From positions 8,212,240-8,276,239 of the forward strand of contig CM034544.1 in assembly GCA_020002185.1 (NCBI GenBank): a DNA stretch of 64,000 nt, given 5' to 3'. A program made the translations under genes and the position numbers. The stretch comes from Paraescarpia echinospica (taxonomy: Eukaryota > Annelida > Polychaeta > Sabellida > Siboglinidae). The notes under the pieces were generated by a model. That model ran no database searches. It had not been told where the DNA came from and worked only from the letters and a program-made list of their open reading frames with translations. This document shows, piece after piece, positions 9,977 to 18,664 of this stretch (positions are counted from its first letter, which is position 1; every line of letters begins with the position of its first letter).

Positions 9977-10123
9977 ATGATGTCGTGGGGCACTCGTCTG
10001 TTTACCGGTATCGCTTACGCCACGATTCACGTCGTGACCGGGATCACCATCGACTATCTGATACGACTATGGCAACTCAGCGGAAAAAGCTCCAGCAAGT
10101 CTACTTCGATCCCACTAAGGTAG
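9977..10123 (+). CDS. Small membrane ORF overlapping the integrase start
   Basis: A 48-codon ORF from ATG 9977 (a second ATG follows immediately) to TAG 10121-10123. Residues about 8-31 are hydrophobic with few charges (a single predicted transmembrane helix), followed by a Ser/Lys-rich tail. It overlaps the first 55 nt of the integrase gene in another frame, so the tail coding is constrained by two frames. No homologue is named. Its position matches small membrane genes between integrase and structural genes in related elements. The frame is intact. Confidence 0.4.
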   Translation: MMSWGTRLFTGIAYATIHVVTGITIDYLIRLWQLSGKSSSKSTSIPLR

Positions 10124-11151
10124 GGAGTTACGGGGGTATCGAGTCTTTGCGTCGAGTCGCCTTCCGACCTATACAGCGTGTACCGAGAAAGATCGTCGAA
10201 CAGTGGCTATCGGATCAGAACGCCTATACTCTACACAAACCGGTCAGAGTTAATTTCATGCGGCGACGCGTGGTCGTCGGAGGCCGGAATCAACAGTGGC
10301 AAGCCGATCTCGTCGACGTGTCCAGTCTGAAAAAAGAAAACGATGGTACGACGTTCCTACTCACGGTGGTCGATGTCTTCTCGTAAGTCGCCCGATGCTT
10401 TCCCCTGAAGAACAAGTCGGCGACGTCTATGTCGAAGGCGCTGGAAGGACTCTTCATCGACGACGGCGTTCGGCCGCTGTCGTTGCAGACCGATAGAGGT
10501 CTGGAAGTCTTTAACCGTAGTATTCGGGGTGTATTGGAAAAGTCCGGTATCCAACACTTCTCCACCTACAACGAGGAGACCAAGGCGAGCGTCGTGGAAC
10601 GCTTCAATCGCACACTAAAGACGCGGATGTGGCGATACCTGACACACAAAGAAACGTGGCGATACATCGATATCGTTCCGGATCTGGTGCGGACGTACAA
10701 CGACACACCCCACCGCAGCATCGGGATGCCTCCGTCACAGGTGGATGCGACTAATCAGGAAGAGGTGTGGAAGCGCTTGTACGGTGGTCATCACGGTAAG
10801 GGCGCGCCTAAGTACCACGTGACGGATCGCGTACGTATCAGCAAGGTCAAGAGACGGATCGACAAAGGTTACATGGCGAATTGGACAGAGCAAATATTCA
10901 CGATACGCGAGGTGCTTCCGTCCGATCCGCCCGTCTATCGTCTAACGGACTATCTCGGAGAGATACTGGACGGCACCTTCTACGAACCGGAGTTGCAGAA
11001 GGTGACGGTTCCGATCGATAAACTTGACCGCGTGGAATCGATAGTGCAGAGACGCAAGGTAGGGAGGCGAAGGGAGGTGTTAATAAAATGGTTTGGATAC
11101 CTTTCGAAATTCAATAGCTGGATCGATGCCAAGGCCCTCGTCGGACTATAA
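10069..11151 (+). pseudogene. Retroviral-type DDE integrase of Polinton with chromo-like C-terminus, one in-frame stop
   Basis: The enzyme that inserts Polinton DNA into the host genome. The frame from ATG 10069 runs to TAA 11149-11151, about 360 codons, with one TAA at 10384-10386 inside the catalytic core, between the first and second catalytic Asp. The catalytic triad is visible: Asp in QADLVD at about residue 80, Asp in LQTDRG at about 141, and Glu in VVERFN 35 positions later. A basic DNA-binding region follows, then a C-terminal segment ending in a WFGY...NSWI pattern typical of the integrase-associated chromodomain. The stop looks like a Lys codon changed to TAA. The integrase start is overlapped by a small membrane ORF. 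Confidence 0.92.
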
Positions 11152-11191
11152 AGACTAGTCACCTGTCCGACGAGATGTCATTCATCCACTC

Positions 11192-11482
11192 ATGACGGAC
11201 GAGACGACAACAGTTGTCGACGAAGAAGAAGAAGAAGTCGACGTGCCGCCGCCGCAGACAGAGAGGACTCCGTGGCACATCTTCGGCACAGCGTGTCCCA
11301 AAGAGGAGATTGTTTTTGTGTTTCAGGTTATCGTCTTGTACAGTGTCATCTTGGTCAGCATCTACAACCTATCCGTCGGACACGAGAGCCCGACTCTGTG
11401 GACGGCCCTGTTGAGTAGTTCGTTGGGTTACCTGCTACTCAGTCCGACGTTGCGACAACAACAACAAGATGACGAGCAGTGA
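11192..11482 (+). CDS. Two-helix membrane protein of the Polinton virion cluster
   Basis: Intact 96-residue ORF. It has an acidic N-terminal tail (a five-Glu run), a Cys-Pro-Lys-Glu-Glu turn, then a first hydrophobic helix at about residues 40-60. A short polar loop and a second hydrophobic helix at about 68-85, containing a Trp-Thr-Ala-Leu-Leu motif, follow, and the protein ends in a Gln/Asp tail. The same layout recurs immediately upstream of the minor capsid gene in invertebrate Polintons, so it is probably a virion membrane protein; its exact role is unknown. Its last 14 nt overlap the start of the minor capsid gene, suggesting coupled expression. Confidence 0.6.
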   Translation: MTDETTTVVDEEEEEVDVPPPQTERTPWHIFGTACPKEEIVFVFQVIVLYSVILVSIYNLSVGHESPTLWTALLSSSLGYLLLSPTLRQQQQDDEQ

Positions 11483-12264
11483 TTTCTACCTGACGCTACC
11501 TAGCAACGTTTCCATAGATAGGCATCCTGACAACACGTTGATCCACTACATCACGACGCTACCGCAACGTGTCAACTTGTTGGGTCAGTGGGAGTGTGGT
11601 CTGGTGGAGATAATGTATCCTCATAGTTGGTACAACGTGAGAGAGAGAGAGTGACACGTGGTTCGGTATAGCACTACGAAATAAGGATGACGAGCAAGAG
11701 ATGACTACGACGAAAACCAAGATCGAAGGCGGATATTATCACGGAGCGCAGAATCTCGTCAAAGCGATAAACAAAGCTATAGCAAAAGTGGTACCGGATA
11801 ATGTCGTGCGCCTATACTACAGCTCCATCACGCACAAGGTTTTCGTGGTGTTGCTGTTGAACGCCATAGTGAGCGGGGATATGTTTAAGAACATTCTAGG
11901 CTTTCGTCACACCATACTATACGGAGATACGACGAAGAAGACGAAGGAAACGTTGATCGATGCCGACTCCGTGGTGGACATGACGCGAGGTTTCAAGTCG
12001 CTCTACATCTACACGAGCGTCATCGAACCTCGAATCGTTGGCGACAGCTACGTTCCGCTGCTACGTATCGTTCCGGTGAGCGGTAGACAAAGCGACACCA
12101 TGACGAAGACCTACCACAAGATCCAGTACTTACCCGTCCTGTGCAAAGACTTCGGCACGATCGAGATCGATATAAGGGACGATACCGGTCGACACGTGCC
12201 ATTCGAACGTGGAAAACTGACGACGACACTTCATTTCCGACGACGACGGACGCCAATGTTCTAG
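11469..12264 (+). pseudogene. Minor capsid (penton-type single jelly-roll) protein, frameshifted in a GA tract
   Basis: Predicted vertex protein of the Polinton capsid. The N-terminal part from ATG 11469 reads to about 11640 with a Phe-Tyr-Leu-Thr-Leu-Pro-Ser opening and a Trp-Glu-x-Gly-Leu strand typical of the family. The frame then shifts inside a GA dinucleotide run (11638-11651) and continues open to TAG 12262-12264. The direction of the shift is what loss of one GA unit would give. The remainder contains predicted beta strands and ends in a basic tail. Length with both parts is about 265 residues, normal for the family. It overlaps the upstream membrane gene and is followed 4 nt later by the pVI-like gene. 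Confidence 0.75.
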
Positions 12265-12268
12265 AGAA

Positions 12269-12715
12269 ATGAATTACAACGACTACTACGCACGACAAGC
12301 GGGAGGCGCGCTTCCCTATTTTGTATGTGCCCGCTACCAACGAGGACACGGTCTAGGAAGTCTATTCGGAGGTCTACTGCGTACCATCATGCCGCTCGTC
12401 AAGAGAGGCGCCGTGGCGCTGGGAAAGAGAGCGCTGTCGACCGGCGCGCGCATAGCCGACGACGTCCAGTCGGGGGAGAACATCAAAACGTCCGCCAAAC
12501 GTCGCGTTACGGCTGCCGGTAGGGAGATGTTGAGTCAACTCATGAACCCTGCTGGGGTACAAGCGCGTGAGGCGAATATAAGACGCCTGTTCCCTACGAA
12601 TCGAGTCAGTACAGCCGGGAGACGGACGACGAACAAGACACGCCGCCGCCGCCGCCTCCGCCTCCAAAAGACACGCGAGGCCGACATATTCGACGACGAT
12701 GGCGTTCGTTCATAA
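12269..12715 (+). CDS. pVI-like amphipathic, basic virion protein
   Basis: Intact 148-residue ORF beginning four bases after the minor capsid stop. The N-terminus is a short Asn/Tyr-rich peptide followed by a Gly-rich hydrophobic stretch and an amphipathic segment of alternating Gly, Leu and Lys/Arg (residues about 26-60). A basic helical middle and an Arg-rich C-terminus follow. This composition matches the adintovirus/Polinton protein compared with adenovirus pVI, which is thought to lie inside the capsid and disturb membranes during entry. The assignment is by composition and gene order, not by a search. The final 17 nt overlap the major capsid gene start at 12699. Confidence 0.65.
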   Translation: MNYNDYYARQAGGALPYFVCARYQRGHGLGSLFGGLLRTIMPLVKRGAVALGKRALSTGARIADDVQSGENIKTSAKRRVTAAGREMLSQLMNPAGVQAREANIRRLFPTNRVSTAGRRTTNKTRRRRRLRLQKTREADIFDDDGVRS

Positions 12716-14014
12716 ACAATCGTGTGAGGGACTCAAGTGTGAACTCGATATCTTCACCGTGCCTCCGACTCAGACCAGTATCGTCGATAGTCATGTGGTG
12801 GCACATCAACCCATGTCGTCACTCGACTCGGGTGGACCGATAGAATTCGTCATACCCGATTCCGCAGACGATTACATGGATCTCGCCAACACGATGCTAC
12901 ACGTTCAAGCGAAGATAACCAAAGCCGACGGAAGCGACACCGATGTCGCCGATCCCTTCGGTCCAGTGAATAACTGATTCCATTCCCTTTTCAGCCAGGT
13001 CGACGTCTACCTGAACGGAACGCTCGTCACCCATTCGAGCAACACGTACCCGTACCGCGCCTACATAGAGACGCTGCTGAGTTACGGGAACGATGCCAAG
13101 GAGACGCAACTGACGAGTCAGCTGTGGTGCAAGGACACGGGTCATCGCATGGAATCCGTCGAAACAGTCGCCGGAGATGCGAGCAACACGGGGTTCAACA
13201 CCAGACGCGCCAGTACGACTAGGAGTCGCGTGGTCGACATGTTTGGTCGTCTCCACGTGGACTTCTTCCTCCAGGATCAATTCCTCACCAACGGCGTAGA
13301 GGTCAAGATACGTCTGGTACGCAGCAAGGACGCCTTCGCGCTCATGGCCGGTGGAATCGACGCCGCCTTCAAGAAAAAGATCGTCAACGCCACGCTGTTC
13401 GTCAAGAAGGCCACCCTCAATCCGAGTGCGCAGATGGCACACATCAAGACCCTCGAGAAAAGCACAGCCAAGTACCCGATACGACCCGTCAACTGCAAGG
13501 TCTATTCCATTCCCACAGGTTCCCGCTCGCACACGCACGAGAATCTCTTTCTTGGCACTCTTCCAAAACGTCTCGTGCTGTGCTGCATCGACAACGACGG
13601 CTACAACGGAAGCTAAACTAAAAACCAGTTCAACGCTAAAAACTATCATATCAACTTCCTCGCCGTGTACGTGGACGAGCGACAGATACCCTCCAAACCT
13701 TTCCAGCCCAAATTCGCGACAACCTCTTCGTCAGGTCCTACAACAACCTGTTCACCTCGACGGGTAAGGTGTGGCAGGACGAAGAAAACGGCTTGACTCG
13801 CACTGACTTCCACCACGGCTACACCTTCTTCGGTTTGGATCTCACCCCTGACGCGTGCGACGACTGCTCCTTCCATCTGGTAAAATAGGGCAACCTGCGC
13901 ATGGAGATTCACTTCTGCGACGCACTGACGACCACTGTGAACGTCACGGTCTACGCCGAGTTCGAGGCTGTCCTGGAGATCGACAAGAATCGCAACGTCA
14001 TCTACGACTATTGA
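12699..14014 (+). pseudogene. Major capsid protein (double jelly-roll), three stops and one frameshift
   Basis: Main shell protein of the Polinton capsid, about 438 codons. It begins at ATG 12699 with the conserved Ala-Phe-Val-His opening and a Thr-Val-Pro-Pro-Thr-Gln segment at about residues 20-25. Strands typical of the family include VDVYLNG (about 13000), YRAYIETLL (about 13056), the RLVRSKDAF block (near 13312) and the Asp-Lys-Asn-Arg-Asn-Val-Ile ending. Stops occur at 12975 (TGA, in a context implying former Trp), 13614 (TAA) and 13886 (TAG, probably former Gln). A one-base loss near 13715 changes frame. It ends at TGA 14012-14014, whose last base starts the protease gene. Length and order are normal; the copy is clearly decayed. 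Confidence 0.9.
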
Positions 14015-14466
14015 TGGAAACCCTGCAGATCGCCTGTCTACTCTTCCGGGATGCGCACACCAAGGACATCTTTCGTAGGGTCGTACCCAAGGACGTACTC
14101 CTCACCGAAACGATAGACGCTTACCCGGTCGACTTCGTCTGCAACACGCACAACAGGACGAAACCGGGAGAACATTGGATAGCACTGTACGTGAACGATA
14201 ATGGGCAAGGTGAATACTTCTGCTCGTACGGCTTGCCACCACGACACGTCGAATTCCGACGATTCATGAATAAACATTGCGTAGAATGGACTCATAATTC
14301 AAAGAGATTTCAGAGTCCCGTATCTAACGTTTGCGGACAATACTGTGTTGCTTATCTCATGTTTCGTTGTCGTGGACTTCCTATGAAGGAATTCGTGAAA
14401 GGTTTCGGCACTGATCTGGTAGCAAACGATTTTCGTGTGTTCGACTGGCTTAAACTATTGAACTAA
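14014..14466 (+). CDS. Adenain-like capsid maturation cysteine protease with altered catalytic acid
   Basis: Intact 150-residue ORF whose ATG overlaps the major capsid stop by one base. It belongs to the adenovirus-type (Ulp1-like, clan CE) protease family that cleaves capsid proteins during maturation. His54 lies in GEHWIAL and is the predicted general base. Cys107 in NVCGQYC is the nucleophile, and Gln100 seven residues earlier is the likely oxyanion-hole residue. The position that normally carries the acidic triad member, just before Ser-Tyr-Gly in the FxSYG segment, is Cys70 here (codon TGC), so the triad is incomplete. The frame is otherwise undamaged, which may simply reflect small size. 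It is the last gene of the element. Confidence 0.88.
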   Translation: METLQIACLLFRDAHTKDIFRRVVPKDVLLTETIDAYPVDFVCNTHNRTKPGEHWIALYVNDNGQGEYFCSYGLPPRHVEFRRFMNKHCVEWTHNSKRFQSPVSNVCGQYCVAYLMFRCRGLPMKEFVKGFGTDLVANDFRVFDWLKLLN

Positions 14467-14554
14467 GATGCATGCGTTTCGCTACATACCGTGTTTCATT
14501 AACGGACAGGTATAATCATCATCATCATTATATGATTCGAGCCTATGACGCGGT

Positions 14555-14700
14555 GGTCACACACCCGTAAGCTCACGACCTCTGGCGCGGTGTTCGCTCA
14601 CCCGTAAGTCGTATCACATTACAAGCCACTGGCGTGGTCGTCATGACCCGTAAGCTCACGACCGCTGGCGTGGTGTTCACCCGTAAATCGTGTCATCATC
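14555..14700. repeat. Direct repeats after the protease gene
   Basis: Two imperfect copies of a block built on acccgtaagctcacgacc and ctggcg-ggtgttc (about 14567-14611 and 14647-14692), separated by about 35 bp and bracketed by ATC runs at 14516-14530 and 14695-14705. Non-coding; probably the right arm of the Polinton. Confidence 0.65.
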
Positions 14701-14777
14701 ATCATGACACTTGTCTTCAGTTACTAAAACACGGTTTCATACAGCTTATACTACTCATTACGCTTGTATATTTAGTC

Positions 14778-14783
14778 AATAAA
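14778..14783 (+). promoter_or_regulatory. Candidate polyadenylation signal
   Basis: AATAAA 312 nt after the protease stop. It is the first such hexamer downstream of the virion cluster on the + strand and could end that transcript. Weak evidence because the surroundings are AT-rich. Confidence 0.35.
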
Positions 14784-14834
14784 ATTCGTATACTTTGGTG
14801 TTTCGTTCGTTATTTCATACACGCGCATTCATAA

Positions 14835-15420
14835 ACACACACACACACACACACACACACAATACCAGTCCCCCGCCCGCCGCGTCACCTCGGAGGCACA
14901 ACCTCCATATCCGCCCGCCGCGTCACCGGAGGCACAACCTCCATATCCACCCTCGTTTACCCGCCCGTCCGCCCGTCCTACCCGTCCGAATCGCTAGATG
15001 GCGCTGTTTGTCCCCCCCCCGTACTGTCCGCCTGCCCGCCCGTTTTACCCGCCCGAGTCGCTAGATGGCGCTGTTTGCCAGCCCGTTCTGCCCTCCTGCC
15101 CGCCCGTTTTACCCGCCCGAGTCGCTAGATGACGCTTCTGTTGAGTTAGGTCCACTTCTTTCCACTAGGGGAAGGTCAGGTGACAGGAAGTGCACCATAG
15201 GACAGGCAGTGCATCATGGGAACAGGTGCCATCTTAGTATAAAATGACCCTATGTCAGCTTATGTCAGCAGAAAATCACATGGGAGCACCAGACGGTTAG
15301 TTCCACTTCTCTCCGCTAGGGCAAGGTCAGGTGACAGAAAGTGCACCATAGGACAGGAAGTGCATCATGGGACAGGAAGTGCATCATGGGAACAGGCGCC
15401 ATCTTAGTTTTTACCCATGG
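14835..15420. repeat. CA microsatellite followed by three GC-rich minisatellite families
   Basis: A CA run at 14835-14862 is followed by a 53-bp unit repeated twice (about 14873-14950, with gaggcacaacctccatatcc). Next is a 65-bp unit present three times (about 14960-15135, with gtcgctagatggcgctgtttg-like cores). A 110-bp block with aaggtcaggtgacag, gtgcaccataggacag and gccatcttagt then occurs twice (about 15150-15240 and 15298-15412). No gene is visible. Whether it belongs to the Polinton or the host intron is unclear. Confidence 0.75.
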
Positions 15421-15833
15421 GAGCACATTCACCCGTCAGTTTACGTATTACTATCCACTAAGGTACTACTGACGAGAGCAGTGCGATACGATGGACATTG
15501 GGAAGGACGATGCGCGATGCGATGCGTTATGCGAAGCGCGATGCGATGGTATAATGATGCTGTTATGAGCACGCGTATGCCGAAATCGAAACGTAGGTAC
15601 CCATTTGTATTTTAATAAATTAATTCCTTTGGTATTCGGAACATGCAAACGACAGATACTTGAGCATGAGGCTGCGTATGGAAATAGCATATATCAGATT
15701 CAGGCTGACAGTTAATCAATATTAAAATATGTATTTATTATTTTTTAAACAAAACTAGTATATTGATCTTATCCTTGGTGAAGCAACACGAAAGTGTTGT
15801 CAAGCTTTGAGTAAACAACATAGAATTAGATAC
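15421..15833. other. Unassigned intergenic/intronic DNA
   Basis: No supported gene. A short simple array of gcgatgcgat-like words lies at 15508-15548. The remainder is AT-rich. Confidence 0.4.
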
Positions 15834-16002
15834 CTATGTTTGGTGTCCACTGCAATGCGATATGCCTTCCCGTCTACTGTGATCAGTGTCCTCCTTCCGC
15901 TACCGTCAAATGACATCACAGACACCTTGCGGTAGAAAAACTGTGTGAAATACAGTTTGTTTTCAACCGGGTTTACCGCAAGTCCGTATATCTTTGGAAC
16001 AC
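15834..16002 (-). CDS. Exon 3 of LDL-receptor class B (YWTD propeller) host gene
   Basis: On the - strand a 169-bp exon is bounded by a polypyrimidine-poor but clear acceptor (ttgcag, ending at 16003) and a donor (AG|gtatct at 15833). It enters in phase 1 and leaves in phase 2. The product reads GVPKIYGLAVNP at the start, then a Lys-Leu-Tyr-Phe-Thr strand (in place of Tyr-Trp-Thr-Asp) and a Phe-Asp-Gly-Ser-Gly-Arg-Arg turn: the alternating strand pattern of LDLR class B repeats, which form six-bladed beta-propellers in secreted or receptor proteins. The entry phase and sequence fit directly onto the exon at 34480-34593. No further exon of this gene was found to the left inside the window. Confidence 0.75.
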
Positions 16003-16134
16003 CTGCAATACAAAAATAACACAATTGATAGTTGTTTACCATCATCAATATGCCTAGAGATGTTTATGTTTACAACAGAACACAACCGGCGTGTGGTGTT
16101 ATGGTCGATTTGCCATTTTTGGATCTTGGAAATG

Positions 16135-18664
16135 ATTGGTAGTGTATGTTTTTTTTGTTCAATCATGTAGGTTATGGGTCCCTCAACTCAAATCAGCGGG
16201 ATGGCAACGTGCCATCCTTGGGCAACTTGTGGGAGCCAGGAAAATCCAAGATGGCTGCCATGAACCTATGCCAAATTAGAAAATGTGTTATATATTTACA
16301 CTGGAGCATGCTACGGACATCATTTTGGCATATGAGGAATGCAATGGAACCATTTCCAATGATGTCCGCCTATGTTCATATGACAACAATTCAAAATGGT
16401 CGCCATTTTAACCGAAAATAGCCAAAATCTAGCAGAACTTGTCATTGGTTTATGCTAGAGACACGATTTTGGTGTCCATCCCTATGGTTTGTCATATCAG
16501 GAATTCAATGGAACCATTTCCAATGATGCCCGACTATGAACACCTCACCGAAATTCAAAATGGTCGTAATTTTTACAAAAAATAGCCAAAATCGACCATG
16601 ACTTTTGATTGGATGATGCTGGACACATGATTTTTGTTGGTGCATAATGAGTTCATTTTAATTTGTTCCAATGATTTAGTATTGATGTGACATAGCAATA
16701 AAGCTGTTGTTAAAGTTGGGACGTTTGTAAGATAATATTTATTTACAGTTCTACATTTGCACTGATCAGTCGTCACGACTGAGCTACGATTACGCTAATA
16801 GTTATATACACATGTAAAAATATATGGCTACTTCTTTCAAGAAATATACGAAAGCTTTACAAAATGGCATGCAGTAGTCACGAATGAATCTGTATCATAC
16901 ATGTACAACATTTCAAAGTACAAAATTCAAAATAAGAAGTACTCAATCATATATTTGCTGAAACACAACGAAAGACAATTTGAGAGCATTTTTTGTGTTG
17001 ACAGGTTTCATTTGGACATTGACAATGTGTATATCATTAATCAATTCAAAACCAATGGTATATGAAAGGGACGCCAATCACATTACATTCTCACAGAAAA
17101 GTTTAGTCCCGACATTCTCTCTCAACTTCCTCTTCTATTTTCTCTGTACTTTAACTTTCCTCCTCATTATCATATCTAGCGTCATTCTCATGCCAATCAT
17201 GCTTGGTGAACGGGTTGAGGCACATGGCTTCACCAACACAGAAGCAGTACGTGTGCAGGACAATCCTGCAGAATGACAGCTACATGCATGACTGCTGCAA
17301 GACTTCCCTACAGCTTTACACTGGCAGTTGATGACGTCCATGGGAGCAGGGGGCTGCTGGTCCTCCTGCGATGCATGGAGTTAGCACGCCCCCTGCACCA
17401 GTGACAAACTCCAAACCATAATCAGCGATATCAACCACGGGCGGAATCTGCTGATCTGCTGCCTTCCAGAGCGTGACTTGGTAATGAGCTCGCAGGATGT
17501 TGTAGGCCAGATTAGCGTCTGTCGGAGGAAGAGTCTTGATGCATAAAGCTTTCCCCCTGGTCTATTTTGGAGAAGAGCGCATACCTGACAGAAGCCATGC
17601 TTGTGCCTTCAGCAACACCATAGAGTGAGCAGATGAATTTCCGTCCAGTCTCCATCAACTGTACAAGAGTAGCACCCTCTTCACCGAAGACAGTGTAGAG
17701 ACCAGAATGGTCAGCCGACTTCAATACCATTAGCGCCATCGCATTGCCATGACCACATGGAGAGGACACAGTATCGCAGCCTGACAGTGCATGCATACCA
17801 AGCAGTTGGAGGGATTTCGAACCAAGGAAGAAAAAACTTTAATTGATGTTGAGGATAGCCACACTCCATCGATCTGTCGTCGGGCTGTCAGCTGTGTACT
17901 CCACACCCAGAAGATAAGCAGAACAAAGACGTCAGTGTCATCGCTGATCACTCATACAGTTTTCTTACCATTTTTCACAGCCTCCAGAAGATAACTAATG
18001 ATAGTAATATCTACTTCATCATTGTTGTACACGCCCTCCTCTCTTCCAACCATCGTCTCATTGTTGCCCAAATTGAATGTGGGGAGACCCCTGATGAGAG
18101 CCTTCTTATTTACCTTGCTCTTCTTGATGGCATCGCAGCATGGGAGCTTGTTGGATTGGATTGTCATTTATACTTCTTGAAAAATAAGTTTCCAAATTAA
18201 CTAGTGGCAATGCCAAGTCAAAGAAAACATTTCCTTTTATTATACAATATTTATTTCACTTTTAATTAAGGCAGTACAAGTGTGTGTCTGCACTGTGTTC
18301 TTGCTCATATGCTAAAACATAGGTATATAGACACTAAAATCGTGTATCTGGCATATTTTCGGTAAAAATGGCAGCCATTTTGAAATTTTGTAACAAATAT
18401 GAACACAGTCGGACATCATTGGAAATAGTTCCTTTGAATTCCTCATATGCCAGAACTTGTGTATAGACATCAAAATCATGTTCATAGCATGCTCCAGTGC
18501 AAAGATGTAACACATTTTCTAATTTGACCTTGGTTCACGGCAACCATCTTGGATTTGCCTGGCTCCAACAAGTTACCCAAGGATGGCGCGTTGCCATCCC
18601 GCTGATTTTAGTTGAAGGACCCATAACCTACATGATTCAACAACAAAACTTACACTACCAATTA
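16135..18664. mobile_element. 2.5-kb DNA element with about 300-bp terminal inverted repeats
   Basis: The left arm (16135 to about 16430) is the reverse complement of the right arm (about 18345-18664). Both begin with ttggtagtgta and continue through caatcatgtaggttatgggtcc-like, tcagcgggatggcaac and aatccaagatgg segments. The left arm carries an extra internal duplication of a block with caatggaaccatttccaatg (16343 and 16506, about 164 bp apart). The interior carries a decayed - strand gene (17135-18167). Target-site duplications are not obvious. The arms are diverged from each other, so the insertion is old. Confidence 0.7.
17135..18167 (-). pseudogene. Transposon-borne protein with EAD/DTD/GCDT motifs and Cys-rich tail, broken
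   Basis: Reading leftward on the - strand, three overlapping frames give consecutive parts of one protein. The first contains an acidic Asp-Glu-Val-Asp followed by a helix ending KNGKKTV (about 17952-17975). The second opens with SDDTDVFVLL (about 17949-17920). The third opens with HALSGCDT and a Gly-rich loop (about 17793-17750), and continues as a helical region and a Leu-Pro-Pro-Thr segment near 17515. A Cys-rich tail (CQCK...CSS..C.C) lies near 17330-17250. The same motif order occurs on the + strand at 30340-31815. This is a widespread transposon-linked gene in aquatic invertebrates. The arrangement of acidic motifs resembles FEN1/XPG-type nucleases, but that link is my inference. Several stops and frameshifts are present. 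Confidence 0.5.

Noticed and set aside
12897..13649. 250-codon - strand ORF opposite the major capsid gene
   Set aside because: Shadow frame of a well-supported capsid gene; no domain of its own.
818..14466. Alternative genetic code (stop reassignment) explaining the in-frame stops
   Set aside because: All three stop codons occur in frame, frameshifts are also present, and genes end at normal stops, so decay of an old insertion is the simpler explanation.
1..15700. Terminal inverted repeats of the Polinton
   Set aside because: No reverse-complement match between the left (1-800) and right (14470-15700) arms could be seen by eye, so the element ends are left undefined.
16980..17276. 98-codon + strand ORF with hydrophobic segments
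   Set aside because: Antisense to the Cys-rich tail of the transposon gene; no independent support.
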